Assembly: GCA_944389185.1 (NCBI GenBank)
Contig: CALXLL010000003.1
Location: 76,754 to 110,213 of the forward strand
DNA: 33,460 nucleotides
DNA from: an uncultured Alphaproteobacteria bacterium
GTDB taxonomy: Bacteria > Pseudomonadota > Alphaproteobacteria > Rs-D84
Reading direction: 5' to 3'
Below are positions 16,794 through 24,758 of this stretch, one piece after another. Both the position numbers and the translations under genes were made by a program. The notes under the pieces are model-generated. The model saw nothing but the letters and a program-made list of their open reading frames with translations. It was not told the origin of the DNA and did no database searches. Position 1 is the stretch's first letter. Each line of letters opens with the position of its first letter.

Positions 16794-16799
16794 ATTATA
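16794..16799 (-). promoter_or_regulatory. -10 box of lpxD, leaderless arrangement
   Basis: TATAAT on the minus strand (16799-16794) is followed by six bases and ATG 16787. The predicted first transcribed base is the A of the start codon. No convincing -35 element is seen. Confidence 0.5.
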
Positions 16800-16821
16800 C
16801 TCTAAAAAAAACAAATTAAAA

Positions 16822-16870
16822 GCAGAAAGTAAAACTTTCTGCCAGCAAAAAACACCGCCCTATTGGGCGG
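16822..16870 (-). terminator. Tandem terminators after skp
   Basis: Two perfect hairpins lie in a row: 16855-16860 with 16865-16870 (CCGCCC/GGGCGG) and 16822-16830 with 16834-16842 (9 bp). Read on the minus strand, each is followed by a T-rich run. They separate skp from lpxD, so lpxD depends on its own promoter. Confidence 0.8.
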
Positions 16871-16876
16871 AGCTTT

Positions 16877-17542
16877 TTAGAAACCTTGCGGTTTTTCCAT
16901 CTTAACGGAAGATACTTTTTTATCCAAAGCTGTAATTACTTCATCAGTGATATCTAAGTTTTCAATTTTTGGATTTGTTCTTGCGTATCTACCGTCCATT
17001 ACTACGGATAAGTTTTTCTTATCTATTATACCTTCAATTACTGGGTCCAGATGATTTGTTTGGATGTCATTCAAAGCTTTTTGATAAGAAACTTCCAAGT
17101 TTTGTGCACGTTCTGTTAAGTCGCGTTGCAAATCATTTATTTTATTTTGGTAATCAACCACGCGACGTTGTAAAGCTTCCCTGGATAATACGTCCTGAGA
17201 TTTTTCAATTTCTTCTTTTTCTTTTTCCAAATCTTTTTGTTTTGTTTCCAGTTCGTCACGTAATTCTTTTTCATAAACTTCGCGTTGTTTACGTAAGTCT
17301 TGTAAAGCTTTTGCCTCTGTTTGAATTGCGTCCATACGAATGACGGCTATACGTAAATCGGCTGCGCTTGCTGCGTCTGTAGATACAACTTCCATTGCTT
17401 CTTCTATATTAGCCGTTTTTTCACCAGAGCGCATTGCAGATACGCCCCAAATACCTAATGCTGCAACTACTATAACAGCAGCAGCAATAATGCCTGTTTT
17501 TGTGTATTTTTTTACAATTGGATTATTCGGTGTTTTAGACAT
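16877..17542 (-). CDS. Skp/OmpH-family periplasmic chaperone, membrane-anchored
   Basis: Skp holds unfolded outer-membrane proteins in the periplasm. The 221-aa protein shows the OmpH pattern: IAVIRMDAIQTEAKALQDLRKQ, then a long charged coiled coil (about 80-150), then a C-terminal part with VVMDGRYARTNPKIENLDITDEVI. Instead of a cleavable signal it has a hydrophobic helix at 18-36 with a long following linker, so it may stay tethered to the inner membrane. AAGGATG precedes the start, and a TATACT box lies upstream. Its position before lpxD-fabZ matches the conserved cluster, but bamA is missing. Confidence 0.85.
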   Translation of the reverse strand: MSKTPNNPIVKKYTKTGIIAAAVIVVAALGIWGVSAMRSGEKTANIEEAMEVVSTDAASAADLRIAVIRMDAIQTEAKALQDLRKQREVYEKELRDELETKQKDLEKEKEEIEKSQDVLSREALQRRVVDYQNKINDLQRDLTERAQNLEVSYQKALNDIQTNHLDPVIEGIIDKKNLSVVMDGRYARTNPKIENLDITDEVITALDKKVSSVKMEKPQGF

Positions 17543-17618
17543 ATTTTCATCCTTTTTGTTAGTTTAGATTTAGTATAACAATATTTTATTTAAAATAAAA
17601 GCGAAACTTATTCTGCCC

Positions 17619-18305
17619 CTATCTGACCGGAGCAATTCTTAATTCAACCCTTCTATTTGTTAACCGCCCGATATCATCCTGGGCTGCAATAGGTCTGCTG
17701 GCACCGCGTGCAACGATAAATAACCTTGTTGGTTTTATACCGTTTTGAGAAAAATAGACGCCGACTCGTTGTGCCATATCAAACGATAAAGCCTGTTCTG
17801 CTTGTTGGTTATTCATAGCATCTGTATAGCCTGCTATTTCTATAAAAGTTGCATCATATTTCTTTAATATTTTAGAAATCTTTTTTAATGTATCGGAACC
17901 TGTTTCTGATATATCTGCCACATTTAATTCCATCAAAGCGTCTCGCACCAATATTACTACCACTTCTGTTCCTGCACGCTGAACTGATATGCCTGGTTTC
18001 CTTAAAGCGTCATATAGGTCATATTCAAGATTCTTCATATAATTTAAGATAATTGCATTATCGTTTTCTTGCTTGTTTCCGTATTCAAGAGCAGAATTGT
18101 CTGTCTTTGTATCTGCACTTACCACTTTACCGCCGTCCCCCAAATAAATTGGTTTTTTCGCCGTCCGTGATATTTCGTTCATATCCATAAAACTTGCGCC
18201 ATAAAGATATGAAGACCAAGTGCTTCTTTCTGGGCTGTGGTATTGCACGCATCCAAATAATACTGTGGAAATTAATAAAAAAGATAAAGCTTTATAAAAT
18301 CTCAT
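17619..18305 (-). CDS. OmpA-domain outer-membrane lipoprotein next to a prepilin gene
   Basis: The signal peptide ends in lipobox LFGC (Cys19), and the C-terminal half (about 108-228) is an OmpA/Pal peptidoglycan-binding domain. This carries IEIAGYTDAMNN, a helix, LFIVARGASRP and the terminal NRRVELRI. It would be lipid-anchored and bind peptidoglycan. The start codon directly abuts the PilS-like gene's stop (TAAATG), so the two are coupled. An OmpA-domain lipoprotein of this size (228 aa) also occurs in type IVB secretion systems (IcmN/DotK) and as generic Pal/YiaD proteins. The pilin neighbour makes a role in anchoring a pilus or secretion complex plausible but unproven. Confidence 0.85.
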   Translation of the reverse strand: MRFYKALSFLLISTVLFGCVQYHSPERSTWSSYLYGASFMDMNEISRTAKKPIYLGDGGKVVSADTKTDNSALEYGNKQENDNAIILNYMKNLEYDLYDALRKPGISVQRAGTEVVVILVRDALMELNVADISETGSDTLKKISKILKKYDATFIEIAGYTDAMNNQQAEQALSFDMAQRVGVYFSQNGIKPTRLFIVARGASRPIAAQDDIGRLTNRRVELRIAPVR

Positions 18306-18764
18306 TTATTCTACTATAAAAGATACTTGGTTAGTTCTTGAAGAAAAGCATTGTGAAGTTATATCTGTTTCAAAGCCGTTAACTTTTATTGCTTTTGCCC
18401 AGTCTGGAACTGCAATGGTAAAATATTCGCATTCTCCTTCGGATAATTCCGTAAGATTTATTGCGAATTCTGCACCGCCGTTTTCTGCTGTAACAGACCA
18501 GTTTGCGCCACCAATCGGAGCGCTATTATTTTTTAATGCGCCTGCCTTAACCAAGTAATCTACGCTGACACCCGTATAGTCGCCACGTAGCTGCAATAAT
18601 AATTTAGTGTTTGATGCAATTTGTTCTATTTCTGAGCTTGCGATTTTTCGTGCTTGATTATTGCGAATTACGTTATAAATGCTGACGGCGCTTACTGTCA
18701 TTGCACCGGCAATTGCAAATACACCCAGCATTTCTATTAAAGACCTACCGTATTCTTGACGCAT
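18306..18764 (-). CDS. PilS-like type IVb major prepilin
   Basis: The 153-aa protein has a short class III leader ending in Gly6, then RSLIEMLGVFAIAGAMTV with Glu at mature position 5. This is the prepilin-peptidase signal and hydrophobic assembly helix. The C-terminal globular domain contains Cys residues (GECEYF and TSQCFSS) that could form the usual pilin D-region disulfide. ATG 18764 is chosen over one ten codons upstream because AAGGAGA precedes it. The ribosome-binding site lies in the 10-base gap after dnaX, and the OmpA lipoprotein gene abuts its end. Its resemblance is to PilS of IncI/R64 thin pili. No pilus assembly genes are nearby. Confidence 0.82.
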   Translation of the reverse strand: MRQEYGRSLIEMLGVFAIAGAMTVSAVSIYNVIRNNQARKIASSEIEQIASNTKLLLQLRGDYTGVSVDYLVKAGALKNNSAPIGGANWSVTAENGGAEFAINLTELSEGECEYFTIAVPDWAKAIKVNGFETDITSQCFSSRTNQVSFIVE

Positions 18765-18774
18765 AAAGATCTCC

Positions 18775-20310
18775 TTATATTTTATTTTGAACATCTATTA
18801 ACTCACCTTCTTCAAATAAAGACATTGCACTTGCAACCATTGGGTCTGCTTCTAATTCTTCTTGTTGTTTTTCAGTTACGGTTTGAGAATGTTCTTTACA
18901 TTCCTGTTGCTTTTCCAGATTCCATTTTTTACCTGTATTTTTTTCTAACCATTCAGAAAGTTTTGTCGAAAAATCAGGGTCGCCTTTCCTATCAAAATAT
19001 TTAATAGTGCCATCTGAAAAGTCTATTACTTCTATATTTGTGCTGAAATAAGAAAATAATAATATTTCTTTAGTTGTTTTTAAAGCTTTTGCCAAATCGT
19101 CAGAATTATTAATAGTTAATTTAGAATCTGTTTTTTGTGCTGGTTGAACGACAGCTGGTTTCTGTTTATCTGCACTTTTTAACATGTCTGGTATAGAAGG
19201 TATATCAGCTATGTGCATTAATCTGACTATCAGCATATCAAAGCATTGTTTTTGATTGCTTGTCGCTTGCATTTCTGCAACAGAAGCAACCATTACCTGC
19301 CATATTCTTGATAAAGTATTCAAAGAAACCCGAGCGTTTATACTTATAATTTTTTCGCGTTGGTCTGCCGTATAAGGACAATTTATAGAGTTTCCTGCAT
19401 GTAAAGAAGGATGCATACGTGTCGCCCAATGAGTCCATTCCATCATATCCGTCAATAACATAGATAAATCTGCACCGTTTGTATAAATCTGGTCGGCGCT
19501 TTCAAGAGCTTTTGCAACGTCGCCCGAAAGTAAGGTTTCCATAAAGTCGACTACTACCCCTCTATCTGCACGTTTAAGCATATCAAGCACGGATTTTTCA
19601 TCTACTTTACCGCCAGTTTGAGCGATTGCTTGGTCAAGTAAAGAAAGTCCGTCACGAACGGAACCGTCCGCAGCACGTGCAATAAGTTCGTTTGCTTGGT
19701 CTGATAATTCTATATTTTCTTGTTTAGCAATCCAAGCAAAATGGTTTTTAAGGGTTTCAACGGGAACGCGAACTAAGTCAAATCTTTGACATCTTGATAA
19801 AATAGTAACAGGGACTTTTCTTATTTCTGTTGTTGCAAGTATAAATATTACGTGTGCCGGTGGCTCTTCCAACGTTTTTAATAAAGCATTAAATGCGCTG
19901 GTAGACAGCATATGAACTTCGTCGATTATATAAACCTTATATCTTCCATTGGTTGGTCTATATTGGGCTGCGTCTAATATATCCCTCATATTATCAACAC
20001 CGGTATGGGAAGCGGCGTCAATTTCCATAACGTCAATATGTTGACCGGCGGCAATAGCGCGACAATTTTCGCAAACACCGCAAGGTTTTGCCGTAGGTCT
20101 GTCAGAAGATAAGCAGTTTAATGCTTTTGCAAGTATTCTTGCAGTGCTGGTTTTACCCGTTCCGCGTATACCTGTAAAAATATATGCGTGGGCGATACGT
20201 GAAGTATTTATCGCCGTAGTTAAAGTTTTAACTAATACGTCTTGACCGATTAAAGATTGAAAATCTTGACTGCGATACTTTCTTGCTAGAACTGTGTAAT
20301 TATTATCCAT
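18775..20310 (-). CDS. dnaX: DNA polymerase III subunit gamma/tau
   Basis: DnaX is the clamp-loader ATPase and, as tau, the replisome organiser. ATG 20310 (511 aa) follows AAAGGAAG and gives the normal start DNNYTVLARKYRSQDF. Walker A is GIRGTGKT (47-54), zinc ligands are Cys66, 77, 80 and 83, Walker B is IIDEVHML (128-135), and the SRC arginine-finger motif is at 172-174. The C-terminal tau region is short and diverged. The usual next genes (ybaB, recR) are replaced by the pilin and OmpA genes. No gamma-forming frameshift site is evident at the domain III border. Confidence 0.95.
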   Translation of the reverse strand: MDNNYTVLARKYRSQDFQSLIGQDVLVKTLTTAINTSRIAHAYIFTGIRGTGKTSTARILAKALNCLSSDRPTAKPCGVCENCRAIAAGQHIDVMEIDAASHTGVDNMRDILDAAQYRPTNGRYKVYIIDEVHMLSTSAFNALLKTLEEPPAHVIFILATTEIRKVPVTILSRCQRFDLVRVPVETLKNHFAWIAKQENIELSDQANELIARAADGSVRDGLSLLDQAIAQTGGKVDEKSVLDMLKRADRGVVVDFMETLLSGDVAKALESADQIYTNGADLSMLLTDMMEWTHWATRMHPSLHAGNSINCPYTADQREKIISINARVSLNTLSRIWQVMVASVAEMQATSNQKQCFDMLIVRLMHIADIPSIPDMLKSADKQKPAVVQPAQKTDSKLTINNSDDLAKALKTTKEILLFSYFSTNIEVIDFSDGTIKYFDRKGDPDFSTKLSEWLEKNTGKKWNLEKQQECKEHSQTVTEKQQEELEADPMVASAMSLFEEGELIDVQNKI

Positions 20311-20380
20311 GACGAAACTTCCTTTGTCTGCAAGGATAACAAAACACATCTAAATTTCAACAATTAAAAGTATAAAATAT

Positions 20381-20719
20381 TTATTCGTTATTGTTCAAAT
20401 TCGTTATAAAGTCTGGAAAGCCTATATCTTCTTCTTCCGTGTTTTCAGTTGCTTCAGAAGTTTCGGTATTGTCTGTGTTTTCCATAGATTCTTCTTCTGT
20501 TACTGCGGTTTTGTCTTTTGGATCGCGTGTAGAATCTATTTTACCTTGTTCTTCATTGACGATGCGGCCGTAATGTTCCGCAGCTTGCATTAAACGTTCG
20601 CGTTCAATTTCATCACTTGTTTGGCGTGCTTGGTCCATATATTGTTTTCTTTTTTGACGCCATTTGTGACAGCGTTGAATCATCATCCCCACAGACGTTT
20701 GATTTTTTTTGTTTTGCAT
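20381..20719 (-). CDS. DUF4167-like small protein
   Basis: The 112-aa protein is basic at its N-terminus and has a helical segment RQKRKQYMDQARQTSDEIER followed by AAEHYGRIVNEEQ. This resembles the DUF4167 pattern of alphaproteobacteria (a short helix pair with AEHYxRxxNE). The tail is very acidic and rich in Thr and Glu (about residues 60-100). No function is known. A TATAAT box (20737-20732) ends 12 bases before the ATG with no ribosome-binding site, so the leader is very short. It lies 70 bases upstream of dnaX and diverges from the PilV-like operon. Confidence 0.65.
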   Translation of the reverse strand: MQNKKNQTSVGMMIQRCHKWRQKRKQYMDQARQTSDEIERERLMQAAEHYGRIVNEEQGKIDSTRDPKDKTAVTEEESMENTDNTETSEATENTEEEDIGFPDFITNLNNNE

Positions 20720-20811
20720 GTTTTTTACTTTATTATAAGGAAATCATTTCTTATGCAACTTTTCTTGGTTGCTTGTTTAACGAAACAAATAATATATTAT
20801 CTTAAAACTGA

Positions 20812-20840
20812 TTGCAATATTTTTTTTCTGTTGCTATTCT
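20812..20840 (+). promoter_or_regulatory. Promoter of the PilV-like operon
   Basis: TTGCAA (20812-20817), a 17-base spacer and TATTCT (20835-20840) with an extended TGC before it. Transcription would start near 20847, just ahead of the TAGGAG ribosome-binding site (20852-20857). Confidence 0.55.
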
Positions 20841-20862
20841 TTCAGTGTGTGTAGGAGTTTTT

Positions 20863-22218
20863 TTGAAAAATCAACGCGGAAACTTTTTATTACAAGCTTT
20901 GTTGGCATTTACTTTGATTTTTGCCTTTATACCTTTTGTTGCGCAGCAATTAGCAGGTCGTGATATTGACGCAAAAATGTATTCTTCTACAAGACAGATA
21001 GAACTTGCCCAGACAGCTGCTAGAATATTTATTCGTGAAAATGCTCAGAGCCTGCCTTATAACACGACGGTCGTGTCTGGAAATGAGTTTGCAGATTTGT
21101 TAGAGTCTTATGGATTGCCGCTGGGGTTTGTTCCAAAAACTGCTTTGGGACAAGATATTTCTTTGGTTATAAAAAAAGAACCTACTTCTGTAACGGCATT
21201 CTTAAATGTTTCCAAAGGGGATTTATCCGAACTTCAATTGGCCGAGCTTAGTCGAAGACTTGGTTTTTATTCTTCATATACGGATAACGGTTTATTGGTT
21301 GGTTTGGCGTTAAACGACGTTTATTCTGATGTTGTGAAAAGAAATGAAACAAATCTTGATAATAGTGCTTTTTTAACGGACTTAGATATGGGGGCTTTTT
21401 CTTTAAGTAATGCAGAAAGCCTCTTGGGAAGAAGGGCAGAGGCCGAAACAAGTCAGTTTAATACTTTGTCTATCACTGGTTTGGAAAACGGCAGAACCGC
21501 TAAAAATAGCATAGATTCAATGTTTTCAGATAAAGCTGTGTTTCAAAATAAGTCTGGTGAAGCCCCTTTGTCGCTAACGCGCGGTTCTTTGTTTGTTGGT
21601 GATATAAGTGCTAAAACCATTTCAAAGTTTGGAGATACAGGTAATTTTTCTTCTAATTATGCGTCTGTTTATGAATTGACCATGACTGCCGGCAGAACCA
21701 GTTTTTATGGTCCATTAGAATGGACTGTTAACGGCAGTTTAATAACAGAAAAAATTAATTTAACAGTAGATAGTTTAGAAATAGAATCTTTTATAAACGC
21801 AAGTGGGGGGCAAGACGTTTATATAGACCCCGATAGTTTAGATTACAGTGTAAGTTCTGGTATTGATGCTGGGACTATATACGCTTCAAATATAACTATG
21901 CGTGACCAGACGTCTGATGCGTTGGCGGAAGGTGAAACAGGTGAAGTTATTCTGGATATAAGACCTGCGGGCACGTCTTTCTTTTCTGATGTAGCTTATT
22001 TAAATATAAGTAATGAAGGTTTTTCTATTCTGAAAGATCCAAAAGATGACGATGCAGAAACACTAAGCTGCCGAGATATTATTTACGATTTAGAAGGTAA
22101 TTATGACAGGAACTCTTTATCGCAATATATAATATGCCAATATGTATTTTGGCAAAGACTGGAAAAACGTATAGATATCAAAAAGTGTTTGTTGGAAGGT
22201 AAAAGTGGTTGCTTATAA
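20863..22218 (+). CDS. PilV-like minor prepilin, first of three
   Basis: The start is TTG 20863, chosen for the TAGGAG site five bases upstream and because it places a typical prepilin leader (KNQRG) before NFLLQALLAFTLIFAFIPFV. This gives 451 aa. The residue at mature position 5 is Gln11 instead of the usual Glu. After the assembly helix come AQTAARIFIREN, a first globular domain, and a shufflon-N-like turn (LTDLDMGAFSLSNA, about residues 170-183). A long region that looks like repeating beta-strands follows, then a Cys-containing C-terminus (LSCRD, IICQY, IKKCLLEG, GCL). R64 PilV proteins are minor pilins with a C-terminal adhesin. The end overlaps the next gene by 14 bases. Confidence 0.75.
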   Translation: MKNQRGNFLLQALLAFTLIFAFIPFVAQQLAGRDIDAKMYSSTRQIELAQTAARIFIRENAQSLPYNTTVVSGNEFADLLESYGLPLGFVPKTALGQDISLVIKKEPTSVTAFLNVSKGDLSELQLAELSRRLGFYSSYTDNGLLVGLALNDVYSDVVKRNETNLDNSAFLTDLDMGAFSLSNAESLLGRRAEAETSQFNTLSITGLENGRTAKNSIDSMFSDKAVFQNKSGEAPLSLTRGSLFVGDISAKTISKFGDTGNFSSNYASVYELTMTAGRTSFYGPLEWTVNGSLITEKINLTVDSLEIESFINASGGQDVYIDPDSLDYSVSSGIDAGTIYASNITMRDQTSDALAEGETGEVILDIRPAGTSFFSDVAYLNISNEGFSILKDPKDDDAETLSCRDIIYDLEGNYDRNSLSQYIICQYVFWQRLEKRIDIKKCLLEGKSGCL

Positions 22219-23413
22219 AAACATTTTTTATAATTTAAAGCAGCAAGCCGGTGCTTCTGTATTAGAAGTCTTACTGGCCATGGGGATTGTCGCATCTGTT
22301 GCGCCGTTTTTGTATACGCAATTGATGGACAGCAGTAATTATATTAGAAATATGTCTATTGCAAAAAATATAATAAATATAAAAGACCCTATGTTTAACT
22401 TTATTCGTATAAATCAAGATTTGTGGCCGGATACGGCTCAGATAAAACTTTCAGAAGACGAACTTGATAGCATTTCAGATTTACCAGTTGCGGCTTTCAT
22501 AGATAAATATATGGTTCAGAGTGCAGTTGTAATAGATACTTATCTTGCGTTTGATTTCGGTGATAGCGATTTTACCGCGGCGCAAATAGCGAATAGCATA
22601 GGTATGGATGCAGCTGTTGTAGGTCAAGATGGTATTGCTTATGGGCAAGATTGGGCTGTGGCCGCACCGGATTTTAAAGAAGGTTTCTTAATTTATAGAA
22701 TAACGCGTGATTTAAGCGGTGAAGATAAGACCAGATACTTACATCGTGGAACGACCGGTGAAGACGAGCTGAATAAAATGTTACGCAATTTAAATATGGG
22801 TAATAATAATATTTATAATATAGGTGGCGTATTTGCTAAATCATTAAAATCATCAAACGGCGCAGCTTTTTTCGTGGAAACAGGAATGTTGTCTGCTGAT
22901 ACAGTTTATTTTTCATCCGGTGCAAATATAGACGGAGAAGCAGTTTATTTCGATAGTGTAAGGGTAACAGATGACGTATCTGGTTTTAGAAATATTTATG
23001 CAAATTCATTAAACGGCAATAAGTATACAACAAAAGGGCGCGTTATAGCAGATAGAGTAAATGTTCTTAATTCGGTAAATGTATCAAATGATTTTACGAT
23101 AAAGTCTGATACGTTAAGAACTGTCAGCGGGTTTGTTGGTGTAAGTGCAAACTCTGTTTATACGCCGTTTTTAACAACAGAAGAAATAATTTTTTATGAC
23201 GATTTTGGTTTAACCGTTTCTGGTGAGTTGCTATATTCTACTGATACGCCGATTAAAATAGGAAGTTGGTATTTTCCTTCCACCAGATTACCGCAATTTT
23301 CAGAATTAAATATAGAACGTGCAAATATTCCAGCTATGCCATCAAAAGATTCTTTTAAATCTTTAATGACTACTGGATGGAAAAACATACCTGCAAAGAC
23401 AAGTCAATTATGA
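22205..23413 (+). CDS. PilV-like minor prepilin, second of three
   Basis: GTG 22205 follows GGAAGG and overlaps the previous gene by 14 bases. The 402-aa protein has prepilin leader ...KQQAG (Gly16) followed by ASVLEVLLAMGIVASVAPF, with Glu21 at mature position 5. It is the best PilV match of the trio around residue 190-205, where LNMGNNNIYNIGGVFAKSL matches the shufflon-N domain pattern (LNMGGxxIxNxxxVxAxxL). The rest alternates short strands of the kind DTVYFSSGANI and EAVYFDSVRVTD, as in trimeric tip adhesins. It likely sits at the pilus tip or as a minor pilin. The C-terminus ends without a clear receptor domain. Confidence 0.78.
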   Translation: MVAYKNIFYNLKQQAGASVLEVLLAMGIVASVAPFLYTQLMDSSNYIRNMSIAKNIINIKDPMFNFIRINQDLWPDTAQIKLSEDELDSISDLPVAAFIDKYMVQSAVVIDTYLAFDFGDSDFTAAQIANSIGMDAAVVGQDGIAYGQDWAVAAPDFKEGFLIYRITRDLSGEDKTRYLHRGTTGEDELNKMLRNLNMGNNNIYNIGGVFAKSLKSSNGAAFFVETGMLSADTVYFSSGANIDGEAVYFDSVRVTDDVSGFRNIYANSLNGNKYTTKGRVIADRVNVLNSVNVSNDFTIKSDTLRTVSGFVGVSANSVYTPFLTTEEIIFYDDFGLTVSGELLYSTDTPIKIGSWYFPSTRLPQFSELNIERANIPAMPSKDSFKSLMTTGWKNIPAKTSQL

Positions 23414-24738
23414 AAAAAGAAAATAATATTTTTATAGAAAAAAACTTTGGCTTTGATAAAGGAAGCATATTAATAGAGCTGTTGTTAAGCGTTGCATTGG
23501 TTGCCGTTATGATGCCTTTTGTATTCAGGTATCAACAAAACTCGGTTCGTCGGGTAGAAAATATTGCTGTTATGCGCCATATGGAAGACACTCAGTCTGC
23601 ATTAGAAAGGTATATACTGGAAAATAGAGATAATTTATTAAATACGGTTGGTAAGAATATAATAAGAATAAATCCTTCGGACTTAGCTGACTATGGTGTT
23701 GCTGCTGATGTTATAGAAAATAAAGATGATAAGTATCAGTTACGTATTTTAAAGTCCAATGATATAAACGGTAAAGCAACTTTACAAGGGGTTATTCTTT
23801 ATAACGACCCAGACATCAGTCCTTTGCGGACAAGAGAAATTGTTTCTATGGCTGGCGGTGATTTAGGTTTTGTTGACGGGGTAAAAGCGTTTGGTTCTTT
23901 CGGGGCATGGCGTGCGAATACGATTGATTTAGGATTAGGTTCGTCTGATGGTATTATAGGTATTACGCCTGTGACGCGTGATATTGACTTATATTTATGG
24001 CGCGCGCCTTCTGATAATGAAGATGACGCAACTATGATGTCTGCTTTAAATCTTGGTGGGCACGATATAAAAAACGCAACTTTTATAGATTCTGAATTTT
24101 TACAACTGGAAGAAACTTTGTTAAGCCCAGTAATAGCTACTAAAGACACGATATTTCAGAACAGAATAACCATAGATGGTGTGTTTGAAAGTAAAAATGC
24201 TACTGTATCAGGAATATTATCTTCTGATTCAAGAAACCTTGAAGTTAACAATATGTTTAGCTTAGAAGATACAGGTAAGTTTTCCAGTTTTGCAACAAAT
24301 GACTTATGGGTTTATGATTTAAGCTTATCAGGTTTATCTATTTATACGGAAGACGATTCTGATGCAGCGATTTTAAAGATAAATAAAATGATAGATATGA
24401 CGAACGGAAGAATTGACGCTTTGCAGGTAAGCGTTGGTTTTACTGGTTCTATTACTCCTAAGCTGGTTGTTAGAAACAGAATAGAAGATTCTATAAACAA
24501 CAGATATTTTTGGGATTTGTATACTAACACAGCTTATTTTAACGATTTGATTTTAGCGGAACTTACAAGAATGGCGCCGTTGGCAGTTTATATGGAAAAC
24601 GATAAAACAAGTGTTTCAAGTCAGGTGTTTGGGGCGGTTTCTGCAAATAAGAATGCAACGGTATCCGATTATTTAAATGCTATAACGGAAATTCAAAGAA
24701 AAGTTACCGAGAAATATCGTCAGTTGAATTTGGAATAA
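23410..24738 (+). CDS. PilV-like minor prepilin, third of three
   Basis: ATG 23410 overlaps the previous stop as ATGA, a translational coupling junction; an upstream in-frame start inside the previous gene is less likely. The 442-aa protein has a longer leader ending in Gly18, then SILIELLLSVALVAVMMPF with Glu23 at mature position 5. A shufflon-N-like turn (LNLGGHDIKNATFIDSEFL) lies around residues 212-230. Many short beta-strand repeats follow, and the end is helical (about 415-442). The overall layout equals its two upstream neighbours, though outside these motifs the sequences are diverged. The three probably form hetero-oligomeric or alternative tips. Confidence 0.78.
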   Translation: MKKENNIFIEKNFGFDKGSILIELLLSVALVAVMMPFVFRYQQNSVRRVENIAVMRHMEDTQSALERYILENRDNLLNTVGKNIIRINPSDLADYGVAADVIENKDDKYQLRILKSNDINGKATLQGVILYNDPDISPLRTREIVSMAGGDLGFVDGVKAFGSFGAWRANTIDLGLGSSDGIIGITPVTRDIDLYLWRAPSDNEDDATMMSALNLGGHDIKNATFIDSEFLQLEETLLSPVIATKDTIFQNRITIDGVFESKNATVSGILSSDSRNLEVNNMFSLEDTGKFSSFATNDLWVYDLSLSGLSIYTEDDSDAAILKINKMIDMTNGRIDALQVSVGFTGSITPKLVVRNRIEDSINNRYFWDLYTNTAYFNDLILAELTRMAPLAVYMENDKTSVSSQVFGAVSANKNATVSDYLNAITEIQRKVTEKYRQLNLE

Positions 24739-24742
24739 AATA

Positions 24743-24751
24743 TGGTATAAA
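24743..24751 (+). promoter_or_regulatory. Extended -10 promoter of the zinc-ribbon gene
   Basis: TGG-TATAAA (24743-24751) lies seven bases before ATG 24759, just past the third PilV-like stop codon. The predicted transcript starts at or one base before the ATG. Confidence 0.45.
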
Positions 24752-24758
24752 TCAAATC

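Noticed and set aside
18900-18960. A-run in dnaX as a programmed frameshift site for gamma
   Set aside because: It lies only about 55 codons from the end, far past the domain III/IV border where gamma would be made.
20617-20854. Two overlapping plus-strand open frames at the start of the DUF4167-like gene
   Set aside because: They overlap the opposite-strand gene and the PilV promoter, have no ribosome-binding site, and their hydrophobic content comes from a T-rich sequence.
20863-24738. Invertible shufflon segments in the PilV-like trio
   Set aside because: I saw no inverted recombination repeats and no recombinase gene; the genes are complete and separate.
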